Source: Novosphingobium aureum | GTDB lineage: Bacteria; Pseudomonadota; Alphaproteobacteria; Sphingomonadales; Sphingomonadaceae | Length of the DNA stretch: 64,000 nucleotides | NCBI RefSeq assembly: GCF_015865035.1 | Contig: NZ_JADZGI010000001.1 | Location: 744,001 to 808,000, forward strand | Direction of reading: 5' to 3' | Part shown: piece by piece, positions 1-8,675 of the stretch | Position numbering within the stretch: position 1 is the first letter of the stretch | Layout: each line of letters begins with the position of its first letter | Made by a program: the position numbers and the translations under genes | The notes under the pieces: generated by a model | The model's database searches: none | The model's input: the letters and a program-made list of their open reading frames with translations, nothing else | Told to the model about the DNA's origin: nothing

Positions 1-619
1 CGGCATTCATCAAAGGTGTGTCGAAGAGGCCGGGCAGGATCGCGTTCACCCGGATGCCCTCGCTCATCAGGTCGCGTGCGATCGGCAGGGTCATGCCCTG
101 GATCGCAGCCTTGGAGGCCGAATAGGCTGCCTGCCCGACCTGCCCGTCCTCTGCCGCTGCGGAGGCGGTGTTGACGATCACGCCGCGCTCGCCGTCGACG
201 AGTGGATCGAGCGTGAGCATTCCTGCTGCGCTGAGCGCGATGCAGGTGAAGGTGCCGTGCAGGTTTATCGCAATGGTGCGTTCGAACACATCGAGCGGAA
301 AATGGCCGATCGTGCCGTCCTTGCGTGAGCGCGAGGCGGTCTTGAAGGCGCTGCCGGTGCCGGCGCAGTTGACGAGGATGCGCTCCTGTCCATGCGCGTC
401 GCGTGCTTTCGCGAAACCGGCCTCGACCTCGTTGCGCGCGGTGACGTCGACCCGGCAGAACGTCCCGCCGATCTCGCGCGCCAGTGCCTCGCCGGTCTCG
501 GCCTGCAGGTCGAAGATCGCCACTTGCGCGCCGCGAGCTGCGAGTGCGCGGGCGGTGGCGGCGCCAAGGCCCGAGGCACCGCCGGTGACCACGGCGGCTA
601 TCGAAGTGTCGATGTGCAT
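1..619 (-). CDS. Short-chain dehydrogenase/reductase, HSD10-like (partial, 3' end off window)
   Basis: This is a classical SDR whose C-terminus lies beyond base 1. The N-terminus carries the Rossmann glycine motif TGGASGLG. Further on are NCAG, and YSASK with the catalytic Tyr and Lys, followed by PG near the truncated end. The overall look is that of 3-hydroxyacyl-CoA dehydrogenase type 2 (HSD17B10-like), which oxidises 3-hydroxyacyl-CoA with NAD+. The ATG at 619 has a GGAG ribosome site about 8 nt upstream. It starts 13 bp after the thiolase stop, so the two are co-transcribed and would supply consecutive beta-oxidation steps. Substrate is unknown; branched or cyclic acyl-CoA is possible. 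Confidence 0.85.
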   Translation of the reverse strand, partial: MHIDTSIAAVVTGGASGLGAATARALAARGAQVAIFDLQAETGEALAREIGGTFCRVDVTARNEVEAGFAKARDAHGQERILVNCAGTGSAFKTASRSRKDGTIGHFPLDVFERTIAINLHGTFTCIALSAAGMLTLDPLVDGERGVIVNTASAAAEDGQVGQAAYSASKAAIQGMTLPIARDLMSEGIRVNAILPGLFDTPLMNA

Positions 620-632
620 CTCGGTGCTCCCT

Positions 633-1808
633 TCATAGACGTTCGACGATGGTGACATTGGCGATGCCGCCGCCCTCGCACATGGTCTGCAATCCGTACT
701 TCTTGCCGTGGGTGCCCAGCGCATGGACGAGCGTCGCCATGAGCTTGGTGCCGCTCGCGCCGAGCGGATGACCAAGCGCGATGGCGCCGCCATGGACGTT
801 GAGCCGGGCCGGATCCGCACCGGTGTGCCTGAGCCAGGCGAGCGGAACCGAGGCGAAGGCTTCGTTGACCTCGAACAGGTCGATGTCGTCGAGCGTGAGC
901 CCCGCGCGCGACAGCGCCCTTTCGGTCGCGAAGAGCGGCTCCTCGAGCATGATCACCGGGTCGCCGGCCGTGACGGTGAGATTGTGAATCCGTGCGATCG
1001 GCTCGAGGCCGAAGGTGCTGAGCGCGCGTTCCGAGACGATCAGCACTGCCGAGGCCCCGTCGCATATCTGGCTGGCGTTGGCCGCGGTGATGACCCCGTC
1101 GGGTGACAGTGGTTTGACCGAGCCGATGGCGTCCAGGGTGACATCGAAGCGGATGCCTTCGTCACGTTCGTGCATCATGGGACCATCCGGTGTGTCCACC
1201 TCCAGCGCTATGATCTCCTTTTTGAAGTGTCCGGCCTGCGTCGCGGCGATGGCCTTCTCGTGGCTGTGCAGCGCAAAGGCGTCGAGGTCGTCGCGGCTGA
1301 AGCCATGTTTGGCAGCCATCGCCTCTGCGCCCGTGAACTGGCTGAAGACGATGCCCGGGTAGCGCTCCTCTTGGCGCGGGGACTTGGGAATGCCGAACCC
1401 GGCTTCGGCAAAGAGTGACATGGTCGCCCCCATGGGAACGCGGGTCATCGATTCCACGCCCGCTGCGATGACCACGTCCTGCGTTCCCGAAAGCACTGCC
1501 TGTGCTGCGAAGTGCATGGCCTGCTGGCTGCTGCCGCATTGCCGGTCGATGGTCACGGCAGGTACCGATTCGGGAAGCGCGGAGGCGAGTACGGCATTGC
1601 GGCCCACGTGCATCGATTGCTCTCCGCCCTGAGTGACGCAGCCCATGATCACGTCCTCGATCCCGGCCGGATCGATGCCCGAGCGCGCGACCAGCGCATC
1701 GAGTGTGGCGCCGGCCATGTCTGCGGGATGCCATCCGGAAAGGACGCCTTTCCTGCGCCCTCCAGCGGTGCGTACGGCATCGACGATATAGGCGGTCTCG
1801 CTGGCCAA
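633..1808 (-). CDS. Acetyl-CoA acyltransferase (thiolase)
   Basis: A thiolase of about 391 residues catalysing CoA-dependent cleavage of 3-ketoacyl-CoA. The nucleophilic Cys lies in DRQCGSSQQA, the GHPLGASG motif carries the catalytic His, and a C-terminal CEGGG motif supplies the second Cys. I place the start at the TTG at 1808 because AAGGGAG lies 7 nt upstream and translation then begins MASETAYIVDAVRT, the usual thiolase N-terminus. A longer frame opening at 1880 would add 24 residues that no thiolase has. It is first in a two-gene unit with the HSD10-like SDR and is divergent from the enoyl-CoA hydratase gene across a promoter with a shared 20-bp element. Confidence 0.92.
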   Translation of the reverse strand: MASETAYIVDAVRTAGGRRKGVLSGWHPADMAGATLDALVARSGIDPAGIEDVIMGCVTQGGEQSMHVGRNAVLASALPESVPAVTIDRQCGSSQQAMHFAAQAVLSGTQDVVIAAGVESMTRVPMGATMSLFAEAGFGIPKSPRQEERYPGIVFSQFTGAEAMAAKHGFSRDDLDAFALHSHEKAIAATQAGHFKKEIIALEVDTPDGPMMHERDEGIRFDVTLDAIGSVKPLSPDGVITAANASQICDGASAVLIVSERALSTFGLEPIARIHNLTVTAGDPVIMLEEPLFATERALSRAGLTLDDIDLFEVNEAFASVPLAWLRHTGADPARLNVHGGAIALGHPLGASGTKLMATLVHALGTHGKKYGLQTMCEGGGIANVTIVERL

Positions 1809-1885
1809 GTTCGCTCTCCCTTGCTGTTGATCCGGTACGGTTGTCCGGGCCCGTCTGCATTGCTTCGGAAAGCGTATCACGAAAA

Positions 1886-1905
1886 TTAATCAGTTGAACA
1901 ACTAA
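1886..1905. promoter_or_regulatory. Candidate operator 1 of the acyl-CoA cluster
   Basis: An AT-rich element in the divergent region between thiolase and enoyl-CoA hydratase. Read on the minus strand it is TTAGTTGTTCAACTGATTAA and contains a near-palindrome AGTTG-AA-CAACT. It aligns with elements at 6279 and 9845, which lie in the other two divergent promoters of this cluster. The size and symmetry would suit a TetR-type repressor. That regulator is not identified in this window. Confidence 0.5.
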
Positions 1906-2030
1906 AAAATGTGCGTAGCTTCTTGGCGTGGCGGGCGGAGACTGCTTTGCGGTCCAAATTCCTTGTCGGCATCGTCGTAATCGACGGGTGGGGAGCGGAT
2001 CGCAGGGGGACATGAAGGGAAGAACACACG

Positions 2031-2933
2031 ATGCATGCGGAGATGACCTACGAGCAGATCACGTTCTCGGTCAGCGAGCGGATCGCCACCATCACGCTCG
2101 CCCGCCCCGACAAGCTCAATGCCTATACGATCCGGATGATGGAGGAGCTGCTCGACGCTTTCGACCGGGTCGATCGCGATGACGAGATCGGGGCCGTGAT
2201 CGTGACCGGGGCGGGAGCGCGCGCGTTCTGTGCAGGGGCGGACCTCGAGATGGGAGCGGCCACTTTCGAGGGAACTTCGGGGCCCGGCTCGCCGATCCGT
2301 GCCGACGGTTCTATCGACTATGCCAGCGAAAGTGCCCGCGATTATGGTGGGCGCCTGTCCCTGCGCATCTTTGCCTGCCTCAAGCCGGTGATCGGCGCGA
2401 TCAACGGTGCAGCTGTCGGTATCGGCGCCACGATGCTCCTTCCGATGGACTTTCGCATTGCCGTACCCGGTGCGCGCCTTGGCTTCGTCTTCGTGCGGCG
2501 CGGGATCGTGCCCGAGGGGTGCTCGGCCTGGTTCCTGCCGCGCATCGTCGGCGTTGCCAAGGCGCTCGACTGGACGATGACCGGACGCCTTGTATCCGCG
2601 GACGAGGCAATGGCGGTGGGCGCAATCAACGAGATCGCGCCGGAGGGGGAGCTGCTTGCGAGGGCACGGGCTCAGGCACTGGCGTGTATCGGGCAATCCG
2701 CGCCGGTTTCGATTGCTCTGACGCGCCAGATGATGTGGCGCGGGCTGGGCATGGCGCACCCGATGGAGGCGCACCGGGTGGAGAGCCGGGGCGTGCTGGC
2801 GCGCGGGCGCAGCGCCGATGCGCGCGAAGGGGTCACCGCCTTCATCGAGAAGCGCGAGGCTCGTTTCCCCGAGACTGTCTCGCACGACATGCCCGACTAC
2901 TTTCCCTGGTGGCAGGACCCCGCCTATGGCTGA
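2031..2933 (+). CDS. Enoyl-CoA hydratase/isomerase (crotonase family)
   Basis: A 300-residue crotonase-fold protein. The oxyanion-hole segments are visible as AFCAGADLEMG near residue 65 and GAINGAAVGIGATM near residue 125, and the C-terminal half has the usual helical region. Such enzymes hydrate 2-enoyl-CoA or act on related thioesters. A conserved Glu lies in the segment GIVPEGCSAW, consistent with hydratase chemistry. The ATG at 2031 follows GAAGGGAAG. An in-frame ATG four codons later is possible. The gene is monocistronic, divergent from the thiolase unit and convergent with an acyl-CoA dehydrogenase gene. Substrate is not predictable. Confidence 0.9.
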   Translation: MHAEMTYEQITFSVSERIATITLARPDKLNAYTIRMMEELLDAFDRVDRDDEIGAVIVTGAGARAFCAGADLEMGAATFEGTSGPGSPIRADGSIDYASESARDYGGRLSLRIFACLKPVIGAINGAAVGIGATMLLPMDFRIAVPGARLGFVFVRRGIVPEGCSAWFLPRIVGVAKALDWTMTGRLVSADEAMAVGAINEIAPEGELLARARAQALACIGQSAPVSIALTRQMMWRGLGMAHPMEAHRVESRGVLARGRSADAREGVTAFIEKREARFPETVSHDMPDYFPWWQDPAYG

Positions 2934-2956
2934 GGGCCTGTTCAGCCCCGAAGAGC

Positions 2957-4114
2957 CTAGAGGGCCCGGCCGATCACCTCCTTCATGATCTCGCTGGTGC
3001 CGCCGTAAATGCGCGAGACGCGTGCATCGCGCCAGAGCCGGGCAATGGCATACTCGTTCATGTAACCGGCCCCTCCATGCAGCTGCAGCGCCGCGTCGCA
3101 TACCCGGTTCTGCAGTTCGGAATGGAACAGCTTGGCCGCCGCGGCTTCCTCTATGGTGAGTTCGCCCGCGACATGGCGCGCTATCGCCCAGTCGAGGTGT
3201 GCCCAGCCGACCTGCAGTTGCGTTGCCATCTCGGCCAGCGTGAAGCGGGTCGCCTGAAAATCGAGGATCGCCTTGCCGAAGGCGCGCCGTTCGCGGGTGA
3301 AGGCCAGCGCCTCGTCGAAGGCGCGCTGGGCCGCGGCCTGTGCGCCGACGGCGATTGTCAGGCGTTCCTGCGGAAGTTGCTGGACGAGATAGGAGAACCC
3401 GCGCCCCGCCGTGCCGATGAGGTTGCTTGCGGGGACGCGCACGTTCTCGAAGAAGAGCTCGGAGGTATCGGAGGAATGCTGTCCGATCTTGTCGAGGTTG
3501 CGCCCGCGCGCGAAGCCCGCCCGTTCGGCTTCGACGAGGATCAGCGATGTACCCTTGGCGCCGAGTGCCGGGTCGGTCTTGGCGACGACGATGACGAGGT
3601 CGGCGTGCTGCCCGTTGGTGATGTAGGTCTTCGAGCCGTCGACGATATAGTCGCTGCCCTCGGCTCGCGCGGTGGTGCGGATGGCCTGCAGGTCCGAGCC
3701 GGTCCCGGGCTCGGTCATGGCGATGGCGACCACCGCCTCGCCCGAGATCATGCGCGGCAGCCATTTCTCTTTCTGCTCTTCGCTGCCGTAATGCGCGATG
3801 TAGTCGGCAGTGACGTCGGACTGCAGCGTGATCCCGGCAGAAGACCCGGCATAGGCCAGTTCCTCGCCGATGATCGCATTGTAGCGAAAGTCGAGGCCGA
3901 GACCGCCATATTGCTCGGGGACGCCGGGGCAAAGCACGCCTGCCTCACCGCAAGCGCTCCAGAACGACCGGTCGATGATTCCGGCCTCTTCCCAGCGATC
4001 GAGATGGGGCAGGAGGTGCACTGCGAAGAACTTGCGCACCTGATCGCGGAACAATGCGTGGTCGGCATCGTAGATCGTGCGGCGCGCGGTATCGAGCTGG
4101 CGGGTTTGGGACAT
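2957..4114 (-). CDS. Acyl-CoA dehydrogenase
   Basis: A 385-residue FAD-dependent acyl-CoA dehydrogenase that introduces an alpha,beta double bond into an acyl-CoA. The N-terminal helical domain is followed by the middle beta domain with MTEPGTGSDLQ, and the C-terminal domain holds QLHGGAGYMNEY and IYGGTSEIMKEVIGR. In the usual family arrangement the base Glu sits just before such a GGTSEI segment. It lies 17 bp downstream of the FadB-type gene on the same strand and is the second gene of that unit. The pair would provide dehydrogenation, hydration and oxidation of one substrate class. Confidence 0.93.
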   Translation of the reverse strand: MSQTRQLDTARRTIYDADHALFRDQVRKFFAVHLLPHLDRWEEAGIIDRSFWSACGEAGVLCPGVPEQYGGLGLDFRYNAIIGEELAYAGSSAGITLQSDVTADYIAHYGSEEQKEKWLPRMISGEAVVAIAMTEPGTGSDLQAIRTTARAEGSDYIVDGSKTYITNGQHADLVIVVAKTDPALGAKGTSLILVEAERAGFARGRNLDKIGQHSSDTSELFFENVRVPASNLIGTAGRGFSYLVQQLPQERLTIAVGAQAAAQRAFDEALAFTRERRAFGKAILDFQATRFTLAEMATQLQVGWAHLDWAIARHVAGELTIEEAAAAKLFHSELQNRVCDAALQLHGGAGYMNEYAIARLWRDARVSRIYGGTSEIMKEVIGRAL

Positions 4115-4131
4115 GGGCGGGTGTCCTCCTT

Positions 4132-6258
4132 TCAGGCGTTGCTCGGAATCTTGCCGGGCGCGAATTCGTGCAGGGCGCTGCCCTCGCTGGCGAGGCGCGA
4201 CAGCAGCGCGCAGGGTGTCTCGCCCATGGCCTCGAGTGCTGCGACGATACGGGGGAGGCCATGGTCGTCGGCCCAGAACATCGGTCCGCCGGTATATGCG
4301 GGCCAGCCGTAGCCGGTGACGAGCGCGACATCGATGTCCGAGGCGCGCAGTGCGATTCCTTCCTCGAGTAACCGCGCACCTTCGTTGACCACCGGAAGCA
4401 ACAGCCTCTCGACGATTTCTTCATGGGAGAAGGGTTGCATGGCGATCCCGCTGGTCTGCTGGAACTCGCGTACGAGCGTCTCGACCTGCGGCGAAGGCGT
4501 CGCCCGGCGCTTGTCGTCGTAGTCGTAGAAGCCGGCGCGGCGCTTCTGGCCCCAGCGGCCGCGTTCGCACAGGACTTCGGTGATGGTGGAGGAGCTGCTG
4601 GTCGCCGCATCCCACCCGATCACGTCCAGCCCGACGAGGTCGAGCATCGCGAAGGGGCCCATCGCGAAACCGTAATCGCGCATCGCCGCATCGACTTCCC
4701 AGGGCATCGGGCCTTCGAGGATGAGCGCGCGGGCTGCATCCATGCGCGGGGTCATCATGCGGTTGGCGATGAAGCCGTCACACACCCGGGCGAGCACCGC
4801 TACCTTGCGGATCCGGCGCGCCAGCGCCATCGCGCTCGCAACGACATCGGGTCCGGTCTTTGCCCCGCGCACGACTTCGAGCAGTCGCATGACGTTGGCA
4901 GGCGAGAAGAAGTGCAGCCCGATGACGTCGGGCGCTCGTGCGGTGACGGCGGCAATCGCATCGAGATCGAGGAAGCTCGTGTTGGACGCGAGAATCGCCC
5001 CGGGGCGTGCGATCGCGTCGATCTTGGCAAAGACCTCCTGCTTGAGCGCCATGTTCTCGAACACGGCCTCGATCACGAGGTCGACCTCGGCGAGATCGGC
5101 CATGTCCAGCGAGGTGGTCAGTCGGTCCATGCGCTGCTCGAGTGTGGCCTGATCGATCCTGCCCTTGTCGCGCGAGGCCTCGTAATTGCTGCGGATGGCG
5201 GCGAGCCCGCGTGCGAGGGCCTCTTCCTCGCGCTCGACCAGCACGACGGGCAGGCCGGCATCGAGAAATGTCATGGCAATGCCGCTGCCCATCGTTCCCG
5301 CGCCGACCACGCCGACATGCGCGATCGGGCGCGGGGGCGTATCGCGCGGCAGGTCGGGGATACGCGTGCACTGGCGTTCGGCGAAGAAGAGGTAGCGCAT
5401 CGCGGCCGACTGACGACCCGCGATGAGTTCGCCATAAAGCTGCGCCTCGCGCTGCATACCTTGTTCGAAGGGCAGCGTCACGGCGGCCTCTACCGCGCGG
5501 ACAATGGCCTCGGGCGCGGTGTAACCCTTGAAGGCGCGGGCGTTGTCGCGGCGAAAGCGGGCGAACAGCTGCGCATCGTGGGGCAGGGCCAGACCCTCGG
5601 TGCGATCGCGAACCCGCACGGGCGCAGATCCTTCGTGTGCCTTGCCGCGGGCGAAGCGGATCGCGCCGTCGAGCAGGTTTTCTTCGATCAGCGCGTCGAG
5701 CAGTCCCATGGCCTCGGCCCGCGCAGCCGGGACCGGCTTGCCGAAGGCCATCATCGCCAGCGCCGCCTCGGCCTCGACGATCCGGGGCACGCGCTGCGTC
5801 CCGCCCGCACCCGGAAGCAGGCCGAGTGCGACTTCCGGGAGGCCGACCTGCGCCGATGGCGAGGCTACCCGGTAATGGCAGCATAGCGCGGTCTCGAGGC
5901 CGCCTCCCAGCGCGGTTCCGTGGATCGCGGCAACGGTCGGTTTCGGGCAAGCCTCGATCACGTCGAGCACGGCATGCAGGCCGGGCGCGTCGAGGTCGGG
6001 GTGGTCGAATTCACGGATGTCGGCGCCTGCAATGAAGGTCCGTCCGGCGCAGGCGAGGACCACGGCTCTGGCTGCCGGATCATTGGCAGCACGGGTGAAG
6101 CCTTCGAGCAGCCCGCGCCTGACGTCGCCGCCCAGTGCGTTGACGGGTGGCGAATCGATCAGGATCAGCGCGACCTCGTCCCGGCACGCGTAGGCGGTCA
6201 CCTGATTGAGTTGTTCCAGGCCGTCAGGCCGTACCTCGAGCCTTTCCCCGTTTGCCAT
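4132..6258 (-). CDS. Fused enoyl-CoA hydratase / 3-hydroxyacyl-CoA dehydrogenase (FadB type)
   Basis: A 708-residue multifunctional beta-oxidation protein. Residues 1 to about 180 are a crotonase domain (AGADIREFDHP; IHGTALGGGLETAL, the oxyanion segment). From about residue 295 there is an NAD-binding 3-hydroxyacyl-CoA dehydrogenase domain (GVVGAGTMGSGIAM). LHFFSPANVMRLLEVV holds the usual catalytic His, and two C-terminal helical repeats follow. The length matches short FadB/FadJ proteins. It is the first gene of a minus-strand unit followed by an acyl-CoA dehydrogenase and is divergent from the flavoprotein gene at 6409. The substrate may be unusual, since a separate thiolase and hydratase lie next door. 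Confidence 0.93.
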   Translation of the reverse strand: MANGERLEVRPDGLEQLNQVTAYACRDEVALILIDSPPVNALGGDVRRGLLEGFTRAANDPAARAVVLACAGRTFIAGADIREFDHPDLDAPGLHAVLDVIEACPKPTVAAIHGTALGGGLETALCCHYRVASPSAQVGLPEVALGLLPGAGGTQRVPRIVEAEAALAMMAFGKPVPAARAEAMGLLDALIEENLLDGAIRFARGKAHEGSAPVRVRDRTEGLALPHDAQLFARFRRDNARAFKGYTAPEAIVRAVEAAVTLPFEQGMQREAQLYGELIAGRQSAAMRYLFFAERQCTRIPDLPRDTPPRPIAHVGVVGAGTMGSGIAMTFLDAGLPVVLVEREEEALARGLAAIRSNYEASRDKGRIDQATLEQRMDRLTTSLDMADLAEVDLVIEAVFENMALKQEVFAKIDAIARPGAILASNTSFLDLDAIAAVTARAPDVIGLHFFSPANVMRLLEVVRGAKTGPDVVASAMALARRIRKVAVLARVCDGFIANRMMTPRMDAARALILEGPMPWEVDAAMRDYGFAMGPFAMLDLVGLDVIGWDAATSSSSTITEVLCERGRWGQKRRAGFYDYDDKRRATPSPQVETLVREFQQTSGIAMQPFSHEEIVERLLLPVVNEGARLLEEGIALRASDIDVALVTGYGWPAYTGGPMFWADDHGLPRIVAALEAMGETPCALLSRLASEGSALHEFAPGKIPSNA

Positions 6259-6278
6259 CGCCGAACTCCCCTCTTGAT

Positions 6279-6298
6279 TTAGTTAGTCAGATAAATAA
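6279..6298. promoter_or_regulatory. Candidate operator 2 of the acyl-CoA cluster
   Basis: TTAGTTAGTCAGATAAATAA lies in the 150-bp divergent region between the FadB-type gene and the nitronate-monooxygenase-like gene. It matches site 3 (9845-9864) at the TAGTCA core and at the TTA/TAA edges, and site 1 in reversed orientation. Symmetry is weaker than at site 3. Confidence 0.5.
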
Positions 6299-6408
6299 CA
6301 CTGATCGAGGTTTTGGCAAGGCAGGTCCGGTCGAAAGCCCGGCGCGGCAGGCAGAACGCAGTCGGCACCGTTCGTTTCGCGGGCCGGTCGACCAGGGAGG
6401 GCGCGGCG

Positions 6409-7410
6409 ATGATACAGACACGCTTCACGCACGAATTCGGGATAGAGCACCCGATCGTGCAAGGCGGGATGATGTGGGTGGGGACAGCCCCGCTGGTCGC
6501 GGCGGTGGCCGATGCCGGAGCGCTGGGTTTCCTGACTGCTCTGACCCAGCCGACGCCCGAGGCACTGGTGCGTGAGATCGAGCGCACCCGTGCGATGACC
6601 GCGCGGCCCTTTGGCGTCAACCTGACGATCCTGCCTTCGCTCAACCCGCCGCCCTACGCCGAATATCGCGCTGCGATCATCGAGGCGGGCGTGGGCATCG
6701 TCGAGACCGCGGGGCACCGGCCTGCGGAGCATGTCGCGCACTTCAAGGCGCACGGGATCAAGGTGATCCACAAGTGCACCGCGGTACGCCATGCGCTTTC
6801 GGCGCAGCGCATGGGGGTCGATGCGGTCTCGATCGACGGCTTCGAATGTGCCGGACATCCCGGCGAGGACGATGTGCCGGGGCTGGTGCTGATCCCGGCC
6901 GCGGCCGAGCGGCTCTCGGTGCCGATCCTCGCAAGCGGCGGCTTCGGCGACGGGCGTGGACTGGTGGCCGCGCTCGCACTCGGTGCCGGAGGGATCAACA
7001 TGGGTACCCGCTTTTGCGCCACGCGCGAGGCGCCGATTCACGACAGCTTCAAGCATGCGCTGGTGGCGGGCGACGAACGCGCGACGCAGCTCATCTTTCG
7101 CAGTTATCGCAACACCGCGCGGGTGGCGCGCAACCTGATCTCCGAGCAGGTCGTCGAGGCCGAGGCGGCAGGGCGCCCCTTCGAGGACATAGCGCATCTG
7201 GTGAAGGGCCTGCGTGGACGAGAGGGGCTCGAAACGGGCGACCTCGACCACGGGATATGGACCGCAGGCATCGTGCAGGGGCTCATCCACGACGTGCCGA
7301 GCGTGGCCGAATTGGTAGCGCGGATCATCGACGAGGCCACGAGCCTGATCGAAGGCAGGCTTGCGGGCATGATTGGACGCGGCGCGCACGTCCGTGCAGG
7401 GGTGGCCTGA
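6409..7410 (+). CDS. Nitronate monooxygenase / 2-nitropropane dioxygenase family flavoprotein
   Basis: A 333-residue FMN TIM-barrel protein. The N-terminus has PIVQGGMMWVGTAPLV, and the phosphate-binding segments ILASGGFGDGRGL and GAGGINMGTRF are clear. Family members oxidise alkyl nitronates, but many in acyl-CoA clusters probably act as enoyl reductases or have unknown roles. The start at the ATG at 6409 is chosen because AGGGAGGG precedes it and the family N-terminus begins there; a longer frame from 6313 adds basic, non-homologous sequence that overlaps the promoter. It is followed after 2 bp by an acyl-CoA dehydrogenase, so both are likely one transcript. Confidence 0.85.
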   Translation: MIQTRFTHEFGIEHPIVQGGMMWVGTAPLVAAVADAGALGFLTALTQPTPEALVREIERTRAMTARPFGVNLTILPSLNPPPYAEYRAAIIEAGVGIVETAGHRPAEHVAHFKAHGIKVIHKCTAVRHALSAQRMGVDAVSIDGFECAGHPGEDDVPGLVLIPAAAERLSVPILASGGFGDGRGLVAALALGAGGINMGTRFCATREAPIHDSFKHALVAGDERATQLIFRSYRNTARVARNLISEQVVEAEAAGRPFEDIAHLVKGLRGREGLETGDLDHGIWTAGIVQGLIHDVPSVAELVARIIDEATSLIEGRLAGMIGRGAHVRAGVA

Positions 7411-7412
7411 CC

Positions 7413-8645
7413 ATGGATCTTGACTGGAGCGAGGAAGAAGAGGCCTTTCGCCGTGAGGTCCGGGCCTTCCTGAGGGACAATCTCGATGAGGACCTTGTCG
7501 CGGCGGGGCATCTTGCGACAAGCGTCTATCCCGATCACGCGGCCAGCATGCGCTGGCAGGCGATCCTGGCCGCAAGGGGCTGGGCCGCGCCGCACTGGCC
7601 GGTGGAACATGGCGGTCAGGACTGGAGCGCGGCACAGCATTACATCTTCGAAAGCGAGCGCATCGCGGCGGGTGCGCCCGCGCTTTCCCCCATGGGCATC
7701 CACATGGTTGCGCACGTCATCGTGCGCTACGGCAGCGAGGCGCAGAAACGCTGGTTCCTGCCCCGGATACTGAGTGGCGAGGTGTTCTTCTGCCAGGGCT
7801 ATTCCGAGCCGGGCGCGGGCTCCGATCTCGCTGCCCTGCAGCTTTCCGCCCGCGCCGAGGGCGATGTCTTCGTTCTCAACGGTTCGAAGATTTGGACAAC
7901 GCACGCGACCGAGGCGAACTGGATGTTCGCGCTGGTGCGTACCGCGCGTGAGGACAGACCGCAAAAGGGTATCACCTTTCTCCTGCTCAAGATGGACGCC
8001 CCCGGCATCAGCGTGCGCCCGATGCTGATGGCTTCGGGCGAGGAAGTACAATCGCAGGTATTCTTCACCGATGTACGGGTGCCGCGAGAAAATGTTCTGG
8101 GCGAGGTCGGACAGGGCTGGTCGGTTGCAAAGTACCTGCTCGAGTTCGAACGCGGTGGAAGTGCCTATGCACCCGACCTTGAGGTGCGTGCGCGCCGACT
8201 AGCAGAATTTGCTGCCGAGCGGCCTGGGGGCGGCGGCTGCGCTCTCATCGACGATCCGCTCTTCGCCGGTCGGCTGGCGGCCCTGCGCGCGCGCATCGCG
8301 GTGCTGGGCACGTTGGAGCTACGTCTGTTGTCGCGGGCGGGGCGCGGCGAGAGCCTGGGGGCGCTGTCCTCGATGATGAAGGTGCTCGGTACCGAGACCG
8401 CCCAGACCTTGACCCGACTGACGCTGGAAGCGGCCGGGCCGCGCGCGCTTGCCTATCAGCCCCACGCAGTGCGGCCCGGCGGGCCGGTGCCGTTCCACGA
8501 GGTGCCGCCGGACGGCAAGGTCTTGGGAGAGGCTTGGCAAGCGCTGGCGCCCTTGCGCTATTTCAACGAGCGCGCAGGCTCGATCTACGCTGGTTCCAAC
8601 GAGATCCAGCGCAACATCCTCGCGCGCTCGGTCATCGGGGTCTGA
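7413..8645 (+). CDS. Acyl-CoA dehydrogenase (larger partner type)
   Basis: A 410-residue acyl-CoA dehydrogenase beginning MDLDWSEEEEAFRREVR. It shows GYSEPGAGSDLA in the middle domain and YAGSNEIQRNILARSVIGV at the C-terminus. It is immediately downstream of the flavoprotein gene and convergent with a second, shorter acyl-CoA dehydrogenase at 8676-9797. A 400-residue and a 370-residue dehydrogenase gene side by side recall the two-subunit alpha2beta2 enzymes used for steroid side chains and other bulky acyl-CoAs. That analogy is an inference. Confidence 0.92.
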   Translation: MDLDWSEEEEAFRREVRAFLRDNLDEDLVAAGHLATSVYPDHAASMRWQAILAARGWAAPHWPVEHGGQDWSAAQHYIFESERIAAGAPALSPMGIHMVAHVIVRYGSEAQKRWFLPRILSGEVFFCQGYSEPGAGSDLAALQLSARAEGDVFVLNGSKIWTTHATEANWMFALVRTAREDRPQKGITFLLLKMDAPGISVRPMLMASGEEVQSQVFFTDVRVPRENVLGEVGQGWSVAKYLLEFERGGSAYAPDLEVRARRLAEFAAERPGGGGCALIDDPLFAGRLAALRARIAVLGTLELRLLSRAGRGESLGALSSMMKVLGTETAQTLTRLTLEAAGPRALAYQPHAVRPGGPVPFHEVPPDGKVLGEAWQALAPLRYFNERAGSIYAGSNEIQRNILARSVIGV

Positions 8646-8675
8646 AATAGAGAGGTGGCGTTGCGGGGCTGCGCT

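Noticed and set aside
1902..3932. A 676-codon minus-strand frame over the enoyl-CoA hydratase and acyl-CoA dehydrogenase genes
   Set aside because: It spans two clear genes in other frames and has an Arg-rich sequence without motifs.
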